Assembly: GCF_000328525.1 (NCBI RefSeq)
Contig: NC_019964.1
Location: 1,178,001 to 1,242,000, forward strand
From: Halovivax ruber XH-70
Lineage (GTDB): Archaea > Halobacteriota > Halobacteria > Halobacteriales > Natrialbaceae
Direction of reading: 5' to 3'
DNA: 64,000 nucleotides
Shown here: positions 35,521 to 45,031 of the stretch, piece by piece
Layout of the letters: the number at the start of each line of letters is the position of its first letter
How positions within the stretch are numbered: the stretch's first letter is position 1
Notes under the pieces: model-generated
Told to the model about the DNA's origin: nothing
Seen by the model: the letters and a program-made list of their open reading frames with translations, nothing else
The model's database searches: none
Position numbers and translations under genes: made by a program

Positions 35521-38189
35521 GGGTGACCGACGTTCGGCTCGAGAACTTCAAGTGTTACGAGGAGGCCGATCTGGACCTCTCGTCCGGCATCACCGTCGTC
35601 CACGGTGTCAACGGCAGCGGCAAGTCGACGTTGCTGGAGGCCATCTTCTTCGCCCTCTACGGGTCGAAGGCCCTCGACGACCGGACGCTGGACGACGTGG
35701 TGACGACCGGTGCCGAGACGACTGCGGTCGAACTCGGATTCACACACGAAGGGGAGGCGTATCGAATCGAACGCCGGCTCAAACGCCGGGACGAACGGAC
35801 GAGCACCACGAAGTGTGTCCTCGACGGGCCCGACGGAACTGTCGACGGTGCTCGTGACGTTCGAGGTTACGTCACGTCGCTCCTCCGGATGGACGCGACG
35901 GCGTTCGTCAACTGCGCGTACGTCCGCCAGGGTGAGGTGAACAAGCTCATCCACGCGTCGCCGGCCGAGCGCCAGGACATGATCGACGACCTCCTCCAGC
36001 TCGGGGCGCTCGAAGCCTATCGCGAACGGGCGAACGAGGCTCGACTCGGTGTCTCGGACGTTCTGGACGAGGTCCGCGGCGAGGCGGCGACGCTCGACGA
36101 GCAGATCGAGGACAAGCGCGATGCGGACCTCCACGACCGCCTCAACGAACTCGAGACGAAGCGAGGCGACGTCGAGGAAGACATCGAGCACTTCGAGGCC
36201 CAGCGCGAGCGCGCCGTCGAGACCAGAGACGACGCACGCGAGGTCCTCGAAACGCACGAAGAACGCCGAGCGGAGATCGAGTCACTCGACGAGGAGATCG
36301 AATCGCTGCAGGCGAAGATCGAGGCGACCGAATCCGACCGGACGGACGCCTCGGAGCGAATCGCCGATCTCGACTCGACTCGATCGGACCTCGAAACGCG
36401 TCGCACATCGATCCTCTCCGACCTGTCGATCGAGGACGTGACGGCGATCGAGGACCGCCTGGACGAACTCGACGAACGGGACGATGACCTCGGCGACGAA
36501 CTGGCGGACGTTCGCGTCTCCATCTCCGAGACGAGTGGCGCGGTCGACCAGCACGAGGAGAAAGCGGAGGCACTCGCGGACGACGCGACCGAGGCTCGCG
36601 AGCAGGCCGCTGAACTGGAGGCGGACATCGAGGCGGCACGGGAGACGATCGAGGAACGTGAGTCGGCACTTGCGGATCTGGACGACGAGATCGAGGACGA
36701 ACGGGCCGCGTTCGAGGACGTCCCGATCGAGTTCGGCGACGCGGCGACGCACCGTGATGAGCTTCGAGAGTGTGCGGACGAACTCGCCGCGGAGATCGCG
36801 GACCTCGTCGCCGAGCGAACGGCTCTCGAAAGCGCAATCGAGGATGCCGAGGCGCTCCTCGAAGCGTGCAAGTGTCCCGAGTGTGGCCAGCCCGTGGAGG
36901 GCGCGCCACACGTCTCAGATCTCTCGGATCGACGGGCGAAATTGGAGTCACTGGAGTCGGAACTCGCCGAGTTGCGCGAGGAACAGTCCGATCTCGAGGA
37001 ACGGATCGAGCGTGCGGAATCGTTACGCGAGTCGGAGCAGGCGGTCGAACGCCTTCGGGACAACCGCGAGACGACCGAACAGCTGCTGTCCGAGAAACGC
37101 GAGTCGGTCGCGGAGAAAGTTGATCAGTGTGAGCAACTTCGGGCGGACGCCGAGGAGGCCGAACGCGAGGCCGAACGCCATCGTGAGCAGGCGACCGAAC
37201 GAGCGGCCGACGTCGAGGAACACCGGAGTCGACTCGGCGAGATCAATGCGAAGCGAGCCGACCTCCGCTCCGAGCGCGAGTCGCTCGAGACGGCACAGGA
37301 ACTATCGGCGCAGATCGAGGACTGCGAGGAGACGATCGAGCGACTTCGGGAACGGCGCGCCGACTGGGAGACGATGAACGACGAGCGTCGCGAGCAGCTG
37401 TCGACCGCACGCGATCGTCGCGCGGAACTCGAGGCCGCCCTCGACGAGGAGCGACTGGAGACGGCGACCGAGGACCTAGAACGGGCCGAGGAGTACATCG
37501 AGCAGGTCGACGAGAAACTCGAGACGCTACGCGAGCGCCGCTCCGAGCTGCAGAGTGCGATCGGGGCGGTCGAGAACGAACTCGAGGAACTCGAATCACT
37601 CGTCGATCGCCGGGAAGCGGTCGAGCAGCGGCTCGAATCGCTGGCGGAAGTGTACGACGAGGCCGAAACCCTCCAGGAGACCTACGCGACGCTGCGGAGC
37701 GAGCTGCGCCAGCGCAACGTCGAGACGCTCGACCGGCTCCTGAACGAGACGTTCGATCTCGTCTACCAGAACGATACGTACGCGGGAATCGATCTCGACG
37801 GCTCCTACCAGTTGACCGTCTACCAGAAAGACGGCGCTGCGCTCGATCCCGAGCAACTCTCCGGTGGCGAACGAGCCCTCTTCAACCTCAGTCTGCGATG
37901 TGCGATCTACCGGCTCCTCGCGGAAGGTGTCGAGGGAGCTGGCCCGTTGCCGCCACTCATCCTCGACGAACCGACCGTCTTCCTGGACGCCGGGCACGTC
38001 GGCCAACTCATCACGCTCGTCGAGACGATGCGCGATCTCGGTGTCGAACAGATTCTCCTCGTCAGCCACGACGAAGAACTCGTCGGCGCGGCCGACGAAC
38101 TCGTCCACGTGGAGACGGACCCGACGACGAACCGGTCGTCACTGTCGAAGCGCGCTCACCTCGATCAACTACCGATGGGCGCAGATTGA
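35517..38189 (+). CDS. rad50: DNA double-strand break repair ATPase Rad50
   Basis: The 890-aa SMC-like ATPase pairs with Mre11. The N-terminal Walker A is VNGSGKSTLL, the Q-loop follows, and two long coiled-coil arms surround a zinc hook CKCPECGQPVEGAP. The C-terminal half has the signature LSGGERALFNLSLR and Walker B LILDEPTVFLD. The length is normal. It overlaps mre11 by 4 bp. A short fragment resembling the neighbouring winged-helix gene follows its stop (38201-38223). Confidence 0.97.
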   Translation: MRVTDVRLENFKCYEEADLDLSSGITVVHGVNGSGKSTLLEAIFFALYGSKALDDRTLDDVVTTGAETTAVELGFTHEGEAYRIERRLKRRDERTSTTKCVLDGPDGTVDGARDVRGYVTSLLRMDATAFVNCAYVRQGEVNKLIHASPAERQDMIDDLLQLGALEAYRERANEARLGVSDVLDEVRGEAATLDEQIEDKRDADLHDRLNELETKRGDVEEDIEHFEAQRERAVETRDDAREVLETHEERRAEIESLDEEIESLQAKIEATESDRTDASERIADLDSTRSDLETRRTSILSDLSIEDVTAIEDRLDELDERDDDLGDELADVRVSISETSGAVDQHEEKAEALADDATEAREQAAELEADIEAARETIEERESALADLDDEIEDERAAFEDVPIEFGDAATHRDELRECADELAAEIADLVAERTALESAIEDAEALLEACKCPECGQPVEGAPHVSDLSDRRAKLESLESELAELREEQSDLEERIERAESLRESEQAVERLRDNRETTEQLLSEKRESVAEKVDQCEQLRADAEEAEREAERHREQATERAADVEEHRSRLGEINAKRADLRSERESLETAQELSAQIEDCEETIERLRERRADWETMNDERREQLSTARDRRAELEAALDEERLETATEDLERAEEYIEQVDEKLETLRERRSELQSAIGAVENELEELESLVDRREAVEQRLESLAEVYDEAETLQETYATLRSELRQRNVETLDRLLNETFDLVYQNDTYAGIDLDGSYQLTVYQKDGAALDPEQLSGGERALFNLSLRCAIYRLLAEGVEGAGPLPPLILDEPTVFLDAGHVGQLITLVETMRDLGVEQILLVSHDEELVGAADELVHVETDPTTNRSSLSKRAHLDQLPMGAD

Positions 38190-38308
38190 CCCTCGACGGT
38201 GAGTGGGTCGCGATCGGCGAGGGCGAGCGTACTGTTAGGGTAATTTCGTTCAGGTCGTGGAGGAAGCCGTCTGGGACTCACTTCCCGACGGCCGTCAGTA
38301 ATCGGTGT

Positions 38309-38371
38309 CTGGACTATCGACCCTCGCTCTTAGAGTATTGGCCGTCGGACCTGGACTATCGGCCGTCGGTA
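38309..38371. repeat. Three imperfect 21-bp tandem units
   Basis: Units at 38309-38329, 38330-38350 and 38351-38371 share the pattern CTGGACTATCG-GCCGTCGG. The last overlaps the stop codon of the gene at 38356-38805. Confidence 0.55.
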
Positions 38372-38805
38372 TCGGGATCGACTGCCGTTCGAAGCGTCGA
38401 GAGGGCGTCCGCCGTTTCGGTTGGGACGTCGTAGGCAGGTTCGCCAGCGACGTCGGTGTCGGTGATGACGTCGGCTGCCGTGAGCGACGCCAGCACGCCG
38501 GCGAGGTCGCTCTCGCAGTACGTCGTCTCGTCGACGAGGGTCCGGACGGAGAGTGGGCCGCGATCGGCGAGGGTGACGACCAGTCCGAGGGACCGATCGT
38601 CGTGCACTGCCCGGACGAGTCGCCGGAGTGGCGCTGGAACTGCGCGGGCGGCCGTCTCGAGCGCACTCGTCTCGTCGGCTGCCTCCAGCCGATCGTTTCT
38701 GACGTAACACTCGTTGCCAGTGACGGGATCACGAACGAGACTCGCCTCGTCGGAGCGTTTTACGAGGAGATAGTGGGTGCCGTCGTCGGATCGAACGGGT
38801 TTCAT
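38356..38805 (-). CDS. Haloarchaeal winged-helix-like protein (unknown function)
   Basis: The 149-aa protein opens with a domain around MKPVRSDDGTHYLLVKRSDE and ECYVRNDRL, then continues as a winged-helix-like domain (VVTLADRGPLSVRTLVDETT, then DLAGVLASLTAADVITD). It is the first small protein between rad50 and polB, a position I recall as conserved in Haloferax. Its start overlaps the stop of the next gene upstream by 4 bp (38802-38805), so they are coupled. The function is unknown; a regulatory or DNA-binding role is a guess. Confidence 0.75.
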   Translation of the reverse strand: MKPVRSDDGTHYLLVKRSDEASLVRDPVTGNECYVRNDRLEAADETSALETAARAVPAPLRRLVRAVHDDRSLGLVVTLADRGPLSVRTLVDETTYCESDLAGVLASLTAADVITDTDVAGEPAYDVPTETADALSTLRTAVDPDTDGR

Positions 38806-39302
38806 GGTCGTTCTGTGTCCGTGGTCGTCGGTGTCTCGTCGTCTGCCCGTTCGTCGGCCGGTCCGTCACCGCTTGCCGATGTCCTGTCAGGGTCAACTGC
38901 TCCCGACTCGTCGCTTGCCCGTGTTTCGGACGAATGCTGTTTTACTGTATTGTCTCCGTCTGTGTCATCGTTCTGGTCCGGTGCGTTCGCCATGAACCGA
39001 CGGTAGCGATAGTAGGCGAGTCCGAAGAGCGCTACCCCGCCGACGACGAGTGTGATACCCTCCTGTACCCAGCCCAGGAAGAACCACAGCATCGGGCCGA
39101 GCGAGACGAACAGGAGCGCGGCGTTGACGACGAGGACGATGGTCCAGAACGCCCGAGAGATTTCGGGATCGACTTCGGAGGGGTCGGTCGAAACCTGTGG
39201 GATGGTGATCCCGTCGGCGTCTGGGTCGTAGAGGTCCGCCTCCGGGTCCCACTCCTCGGGTTCGGCCGAACTCGGCTCGAAGTTGAAGTCGTCCAGACCC
39301 AC
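38802..39302 (-). CDS. Haloarchaeal membrane protein with acidic termini
   Basis: This 166-aa protein has an acidic N-terminus (GLDDFNFEPSSAEPEEWDPE), two membrane helices (FWTIVLVVNAALLFVSLG and GITLVVGGVALFGLAYY) and a long acidic, disordered C-terminus. The GTG at 39302 is taken as the start because the conserved acidic motif begins there; the frame is open 60 nt upstream. Its stop overlaps the start of the winged-helix-like gene. No function is known. Confidence 0.75.
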   Translation of the reverse strand: MGLDDFNFEPSSAEPEEWDPEADLYDPDADGITIPQVSTDPSEVDPEISRAFWTIVLVVNAALLFVSLGPMLWFFLGWVQEGITLVVGGVALFGLAYYRYRRFMANAPDQNDDTDGDNTVKQHSSETRASDESGAVDPDRTSASGDGPADERADDETPTTTDTERP

Positions 39303-39402
39303 GGGTGTTAGTCGACGCGACGCGCGAAAAAGGGTATCGGTGCGGTGCCCGACCCACCGCACAATCTGGTGGCCAAGTGACCGAAGACGGACGCAGGTTT
39401 TC

Positions 39403-39579
39403 CTAGACGAGCTCGTCGAGGTACAGTGTCCGGTCCGTCTCTACCCAGGCGAGAGGATTCTCCGCGTCGTAGAAGACGATCCCGTCTTCGGTCTCGTAGG
39501 ACTCGATGCTGGGCGCGGTCGATCGCAGTTCGAGCGACGTCTCGTCGTCCGTCGTGTCGTCGTTCGCACGGGTGGACAC
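39403..39579 (-). CDS. 58-aa haloarchaeal protein (DUF7331-like)
   Basis: The short frame starts with GTG at 39577-39579, behind a GAGGAA Shine-Dalgarno-like run. It encodes an acidic lead (STRANDDTTDDETS) and a conserved-looking core (IESYETEDGIVFYDAENPLA, ending TLYLDELV). I associate the core with haloarchaeal family DUF7331. The function is unknown. It lies divergent from polB, 126 bp away. Confidence 0.75.
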   Translation of the reverse strand: MSTRANDDTTDDETSLELRSTAPSIESYETEDGIVFYDAENPLAWVETDRTLYLDELV

Positions 39580-39705
39580 AGTTGATTCCTCGTTCTATGC
39601 TATGTGTTATCACGTTAAAGCTCTTGTTGCCGGTCACTGTGCGTGTCGACGGGGCACGTTCTTCGAGTAACTGGGTTTATACCGCAGGCACGCAAAGCGC
39701 CGGCA

Positions 39706-42426
39706 ATGAGTGACGAGGCCCAGCAGGTCCTCGGTGCGTTCTCCGAGACCGAGGAGACGCGGCCGGATGCGGAAGCAGCTCACGTCGCTGGCACGAGCGG
39801 ATCGGGCGAGACGACGATCGTCGATCCCCGGCGGGAGACGCTTCCAGAACCGCAGGGCGAACTCGACATCGCCGTCATGCAGGTCGATTACACGATCGTC
39901 GGCGCCGGTGACGACGAACAGCCGATCGTTCACGTGTTCGGCCGGACCGCCGAATCGACGCTCGAACACGTTCAGATCGTCGGCTTCCGGCCGTACTTCT
40001 ACGCACCGGTCGACAGCGTCGACGAGGAACGCCTCGCCAGCTACGGCCGTCTCACCGGCTGGGAAGAATTCGACGAGGACGGCGACCCTTACGAGAGTAT
40101 CCGCGGCGAACGACTGGTGAAGATCTTCGGTCAGACGCCACGGGACGTCGGGCAGATTCGTGACGAGTTCGACCACTACGAGGCCGACATTCTCTTCCCG
40201 AATCGGTTCCTGATCGACAAGGACGTTCGCAGCGGCATTCGCGTCCCCGAACGGCGAACCGACGACGGGACCCTCGTCGTGCCCCACGACGAGGTCGAAC
40301 CGGTCGACGCCGATGCGACCCCCCGCGTTCAGACGTTCGACATCGAGGTCGACGACAGGTCTGGCTTCCCGGAGGACGGCGAAGAGCCGATCATCTGTCT
40401 GGCGAGCCACGACTCCTACCGCGACGAGTACGTCCTCTGGATCTGGGAGGCCGACGAGGGCGATGGCACCCCGCCGTCGACCCTGGCGGAGTACGACCCC
40501 ATCGAGGGTGAGATCGACCACGACGTCCGCTCGTTCGACTCCGAGGAGGCGATGCTCGAGGCGTTCCTCGCGTACATCGACGAGACCGACCCCGACGTCC
40601 TGACGGGCTGGAACTTCGACGACTTCGACGCACCGTACCTCCTGGATCGCCTCGAAGATCGAAACGGCCCACAGCACGACTTTGACCTCGATCCCGATCG
40701 GCTCTCCCGACTGGGTGAGGTCTGGCGGAGTAACTGGGGTGGTCCAGACGTCAAGGGCCGCGTCGTCTTCGACCTGCTCTATGGCTACCAGCGCCGCATC
40801 TTCACGGAACTCGACTCCTACCGACTGGACGCCGTCGGTGAGAGCGAACTCGGCGTCGGGAAGGAGCGATATCCGGGGAAGATCGGCGACCTCTGGGAGG
40901 ACGATCCGACGCGGCTGCTCGAGTACAACCTCCGCGACGTGGAGATCTGTGTCGAACTGGATCGCCAGCAGGAACTCATCGCGTTCTGGCGCGAGATGGC
41001 CACGTTCGTCGGGTGTAAACTCGAAGACGCGCCGACGCCCGGCGACGCCGTCGACATGTACGTCCTGCACAAGGCCAACGACCGCTGGGCCCTGCCGTCG
41101 AAGGGCCAGCAGGAAGCGGGCGACGAGTACGAGGGTGGCGCCGTCTTCGACCCCATCACGGGCGTGCGCGAGAACGTGACGGTCCTCGACCTGAAGAGCC
41201 TGTACCCGATGTGCATGGTGACGATCAACGCCTCCCCCGAGACGCGGGTCGATCCCGACGAGTACGACGGGGACACGTACGTCGCCCCCTCGGGCACACA
41301 CTTCAGAACCGAGCCGGACGGCGTCATGCGCGAGATGATCACCGAACTGCTCGCCGAGCGTGAGGAGAAGAAATCGCTGCGGAACGATCACGACCCCGGG
41401 ACGCGGGCGTACGAACAGTACGACCGCCAACAGGGGGCGGTGAAGGTCATCATGAACTCGCTGTACGGCGTCTCCGGGTGGGAACAGTTCCGCCTCTACG
41501 ACAAGGACGCCGCCTCGGCGATCACGGCGACCGGCCGGGAGGTCATCGAGTTCACCGAGACGGCCGCGACCGAACTCGACTACACCGTCGCCTACGGGGA
41601 TACGGACTCGGTCATGCTGGAACTGGGTCCCGACGTTGGCGACGAGGAGGCGCTCGAACAGTCCTTCGAGATCGAGGAGTACATCAACGGTCGCTACGAC
41701 GATTTCGCCGCCGAGGAACTGAACGCCGACGAGCACCGCTTCCAGATCGAGTTCGAGAAACTCTACCGCCGCTTCTTCCAGGCGGGCAAGAAGAAGCGCT
41801 ACGCGGGTCACATCGTCTGGAAGGAGGGGAAGGACGTCGACAACATCGACATCACCGGTTTCGAGTACCAGCGCTCGGACATCGCCCCGATCACCAAGGA
41901 GGTCCAGCACCAGGTCATCGAGATGATCGTCCGTGACGGTGATGTCGAGGCGGTCAAGACCTACGTCAACGAGATCATCGAGAACTTCCTCGCCGGCGAC
42001 GTCTCGCTCGACGACATCTCGATCCCCGGCGGGATCGGAAAGCGCCTCACCGAGTACGAGACCGACACCGCCCACGTCCGCGGCGCCAAGTACGCGAATC
42101 TCCTGCTCGGGACCAACTTCCAGCGCGGAAGCAAGCCCAAACGCGTCTATCTGGATCGCGTCCACGACGATTTCTTCCAGCGGATCGAATCCGAGAACGG
42201 TCTCGACCCGGCCGAAGACGCCGTCTACGAGGAGTTCAAGCGCAACCAGGACGTCATCTGCTTCGAGTACGACGACCAGATTCCGGCGGAGTTCGAGGTC
42301 GACTACGAGAAGATGCTCGACAAGACGCTCAAGGGGCCGATCGAACGCATTCTGGAAGCGCTGGATATTTCTTGGGAGGAGGTCAAGGCCGGCCAGGAAC
42401 AGACGGGGCTCGATAGCTTCGTGTGA
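39706..42426 (+). CDS. polB: Family B DNA polymerase PolB1 (no intein)
   Basis: This 906-aa replicative polymerase has the 3'-5' exonuclease motifs FDIEV (ExoI), NFDDFDAPYL (ExoII) and YNLRDVEI (ExoIII). The polymerase motifs are DLKSLYPMCM (A), KVIMNSLYGVSG (B) and YGDTDSV (C). Inteins often sit at motifs A and C in haloarchaeal PolB, but here both are uninterrupted. The start is ATG 39706 (MSDEAQQVLGAF). It lies just before sufC, the same order as in Haloferax volcanii as I recall it. Confidence 0.97.
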   Translation: MSDEAQQVLGAFSETEETRPDAEAAHVAGTSGSGETTIVDPRRETLPEPQGELDIAVMQVDYTIVGAGDDEQPIVHVFGRTAESTLEHVQIVGFRPYFYAPVDSVDEERLASYGRLTGWEEFDEDGDPYESIRGERLVKIFGQTPRDVGQIRDEFDHYEADILFPNRFLIDKDVRSGIRVPERRTDDGTLVVPHDEVEPVDADATPRVQTFDIEVDDRSGFPEDGEEPIICLASHDSYRDEYVLWIWEADEGDGTPPSTLAEYDPIEGEIDHDVRSFDSEEAMLEAFLAYIDETDPDVLTGWNFDDFDAPYLLDRLEDRNGPQHDFDLDPDRLSRLGEVWRSNWGGPDVKGRVVFDLLYGYQRRIFTELDSYRLDAVGESELGVGKERYPGKIGDLWEDDPTRLLEYNLRDVEICVELDRQQELIAFWREMATFVGCKLEDAPTPGDAVDMYVLHKANDRWALPSKGQQEAGDEYEGGAVFDPITGVRENVTVLDLKSLYPMCMVTINASPETRVDPDEYDGDTYVAPSGTHFRTEPDGVMREMITELLAEREEKKSLRNDHDPGTRAYEQYDRQQGAVKVIMNSLYGVSGWEQFRLYDKDAASAITATGREVIEFTETAATELDYTVAYGDTDSVMLELGPDVGDEEALEQSFEIEEYINGRYDDFAAEELNADEHRFQIEFEKLYRRFFQAGKKKRYAGHIVWKEGKDVDNIDITGFEYQRSDIAPITKEVQHQVIEMIVRDGDVEAVKTYVNEIIENFLAGDVSLDDISIPGGIGKRLTEYETDTAHVRGAKYANLLLGTNFQRGSKPKRVYLDRVHDDFFQRIESENGLDPAEDAVYEEFKRNQDVICFEYDDQIPAEFEVDYEKMLDKTLKGPIERILEALDISWEEVKAGQEQTGLDSFV

Positions 42427-42629
42427 AGTGAGCGCCTGTTCCGATTGTCAAGGCCAGGCGCTTGATTGTGGTATCTGCGACTTCGAATTTGGTTGGTCTG
42501 GAAATCTTTCTCGGAAACGAAGTTCCTCTTTTGGTTCTCTGAAAAAGATCTCCTTTCTCCGGGTGTGCAACCACCCAAAGACGAAACCGTTATGGGTGCG
42601 TCGACCCTTCGATTAGCCGACAGAGTCCT

Positions 42630-43541
42630 ATGGCACGTCTCGAACTACGTAACTTGCACGCAGAGGTAGCAGAGGGCGGTGAGACAATCCTCGAGGGTGT
42701 CGATCTCGAGGTCGAGTCGGGCGAGATCCACGCCCTGATGGGTCCGAACGGCAGTGGGAAATCGACGACGGCGAAGGTCATCGCCGGCCACCCCGCCTAC
42801 GAGGTCACCGACGGTGAGGTGCTGATCCACCTCTCCGAAGACGAGTTCGGTGACGCGATCGACATCGACGAGGACCAGCGGACCTGGAACCTTCTCGAGC
42901 TCGAACCCAACGAGCGCGCCGCGCTCGGCATTTTCCTCGGCTTCCAGTACCCCGCCGAGATCGAGGGCGTGACGATGACGAACTTCCTCCGGACCGCGCT
43001 CAATGCGAAAATCGAGGAACGCGAGGAACTCTTCGCGGACGAGGACGATGCCGACGCTGACGAAGATGACGACGCCGGCTTCGAGACCTCGCCGATGGAG
43101 GGGCCTGCAGACGAGGGCGATATCGGCGTCGCCGAGTTCCAGGAGATCCTCTCGGCAAAGATGGACGAGTTGGACATGGACGAGACGTTCGCCCACCGCT
43201 ACCTCAACGCCGGCTTCTCCGGCGGTGAGAAGAAGCAGAACGAAGTCCTGCAGGCCGCGATCCTCGAGCCGTCGGTCGCCGTCCTCGACGAGATCGACTC
43301 CGGACTCGACATCGATCGCCTCCAGGATGTCGCCAACGGGATCAACGCACTTCGGGACGAGCAGGGAACAGGCATCCTCCAGATCACCCACTACCAGCGC
43401 ATCCTCGACTACGTCGAACCCGACCACGTCCACGTGATGCTCGACGGCCAGATCGCAAAGAGTGGCGGCCCGGAACTCGCCGAGAAACTCGAAGACGAGG
43501 GCTACGACTGGGTCCGCGAGGACGTCTACGAGACGGCATAA
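42630..43541 (+). CDS. sufC: Fe-S assembly ATPase SufC
   Basis: The 303-aa ABC ATPase of the Suf system drives SufB-SufD in Fe-S cluster formation. It has Walker [11 protein letters not shown], signature [13 protein letters not shown] and Walker [17 protein letters not shown]. An acidic insertion of ~40 residues ([11 protein letters not shown] and after) lies between Q-loop and signature; I recall such insertions in other haloarchaea. It begins a three-gene operon with sufB and sufD. Confidence 0.96.
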   Translation: MARLELRNLHAEVAEGGETILEGVDLEVESGEIHALMGPNGSGKSTTAKVIAGHPAYEVTDGEVLIHLSEDEFGDAIDIDEDQRTWNLLELEPNERAALGIFLGFQYPAEIEGVTMTNFLRTALNAKIEEREELFADEDDADADEDDDAGFETSPMEGPADEGDIGVAEFQEILSAKMDELDMDETFAHRYLNAGFSGGEKKQNEVLQAAILEPSVAVLDEIDSGLDIDRLQDVANGINALRDEQGTGILQITHYQRILDYVEPDHVHVMLDGQIAKSGGPELAEKLEDEGYDWVREDVYETA

Positions 43542-43598
43542 TCGATCTCGACTAGACGAAGGGTCTTACCGCTACAGACACAATCACTACCCAACAAC

Positions 43599-45029
43599 AT
43601 GAGTTCAGATCAAGACCACCTACAGACGACGAACACCGAGGATCGCTTCGCGTTCAAGAACGAACACGAGGCGGCCCTCGTCTCCGAACAGGGCCTGAAC
43701 GAAGAGACGATCAGGCTCATGTCGGAAGACAAGGACGAACCGGAGTGGATGCTCGAGCGCCGCCTGCGCGCGCTCAAGCTGTTTCAGGAGATGCCGATGC
43801 CGACCGATTGGCCCGGGCAGCCGGACCTCTCGGAGGTCGACATCGACAAGATCGTGCCGTACATTCGACCGGACGTCGAGATCCGTGAGGGGACCGACGA
43901 CTGGGAGAACCTCCCGGACGAGATCAAGGATACCTTCGACCAGCTCGGGATTCCCGACGCCGAACGCGAGTCGCTCTCGGGCGTCGGCGCCCAGTACGAG
44001 TCGGAGGTCGTCTACCAGAACATGCGCGACCAGTGGGAGGACAAGGGTGTCATCTTCATGAATATGGACCGCGCGGTCCAGGAACACCCCGAGATCGTCA
44101 AGGAGCACTTCATGACCTCCTGCGTGCCGCCGAGCGACAACAAGTTCGCCGCGTTGCACGGTGCGGTCTGGTCTGGCGGCTCGTTCGTCTACGTTCCGGA
44201 GGGTGTCGAGGTCGAGATGCCGGTACAGGCGTACTTCCGCATGAACACCGAAGGCATGGGCCAGTTCGAGCACACGCTCATCGTCGCCGAGGAGGGCGCC
44301 GAAGTTCACTACATCGAGGGCTGTTCCGCCCCGAAGTACTCCGCGTTCAACCTGCACTCCGGCGGCGTCGAGGTCTTCGTCGGCGAGGACGCTCACGTGC
44401 AGTACTCCACGGTGCAGAACTGGTCGCGTAACACCTACAACCTGAACACCAAGCGCGCCATCGTCGAGGAAAACGGCACGATGGAGTGGGTCTCGGGCTC
44501 GATGGGTTCGAAGGCCACGATGCTCTACCCGTGTACGATCCTCAAGGGTCGCGGCGCGACGGACACACACATCACGATCGCGTTCGCTGGCGAGGGTCAG
44601 GACATCGACACCGGCGCGAAGGTCTACCACAACGCACCGGACACGAAGTCGACGATCGAGTCGAAGTCGATCTCGAAGGACGGCGGCCGCACCAACTACC
44701 GTGGCCTCGTCCACATCGCCGACGGCGCCGAGAACTCGAGCACCGCGGTCGAGTGTGACGCACTGATGTTCGACAACGAGTCCACCTCGGACACCATGCC
44801 GTACATGGAGATCGAGGAGTCGAAGGTCGACGTCGCTCACGAGGCGACCGTCGGCAAGATCGGCGACGAGGACATCTTCTACCTCCAGTCGCGCGGACTG
44901 GACGACGACGACGCCAAGAAGATGATCGTCGCCGGCTTCATCGAGCCGATCACGGAGGAACTGCCGATCGAGTACGCCGTCGAGCTCAACCGACTCATCG
45001 AGCTCGAGATGGAGGGGAGCCTCGGGTAA
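43599..45029 (+). CDS. sufB: Fe-S assembly scaffold SufB
   Basis: The 476-aa scaffold protein has the SufB beta-helix core (LHGAVWSGGSFVYVPEGVEV, HYIEGCSAPKYS, VQNWSRNTYNLNTKRA) and the late GIPxxxA-like replacement YLQSRGLDDDDAKKMI. The conserved Cys in EGCSAP is present. It starts 57 bp after sufC and ends 2 bp before sufD. Confidence 0.97.
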   Translation: MSSDQDHLQTTNTEDRFAFKNEHEAALVSEQGLNEETIRLMSEDKDEPEWMLERRLRALKLFQEMPMPTDWPGQPDLSEVDIDKIVPYIRPDVEIREGTDDWENLPDEIKDTFDQLGIPDAERESLSGVGAQYESEVVYQNMRDQWEDKGVIFMNMDRAVQEHPEIVKEHFMTSCVPPSDNKFAALHGAVWSGGSFVYVPEGVEVEMPVQAYFRMNTEGMGQFEHTLIVAEEGAEVHYIEGCSAPKYSAFNLHSGGVEVFVGEDAHVQYSTVQNWSRNTYNLNTKRAIVEENGTMEWVSGSMGSKATMLYPCTILKGRGATDTHITIAFAGEGQDIDTGAKVYHNAPDTKSTIESKSISKDGGRTNYRGLVHIADGAENSSTAVECDALMFDNESTSDTMPYMEIEESKVDVAHEATVGKIGDEDIFYLQSRGLDDDDAKKMIVAGFIEPITEELPIEYAVELNRLIELEMEGSLG

Positions 45030-45031
45030 TC

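Noticed and set aside
39634-42165. An 843-codon open frame on the minus strand
   Set aside because: It lies wholly opposite polB, whose motifs are unmistakable; the antisense protein is a low-complexity Val/Asp/Leu string.
39706-42426. Possible inteins in PolB
   Set aside because: Motifs A (DLKSLYPMCM) and C (YGDTDSV) are uninterrupted and the length of 906 aa is that of an intein-free enzyme.
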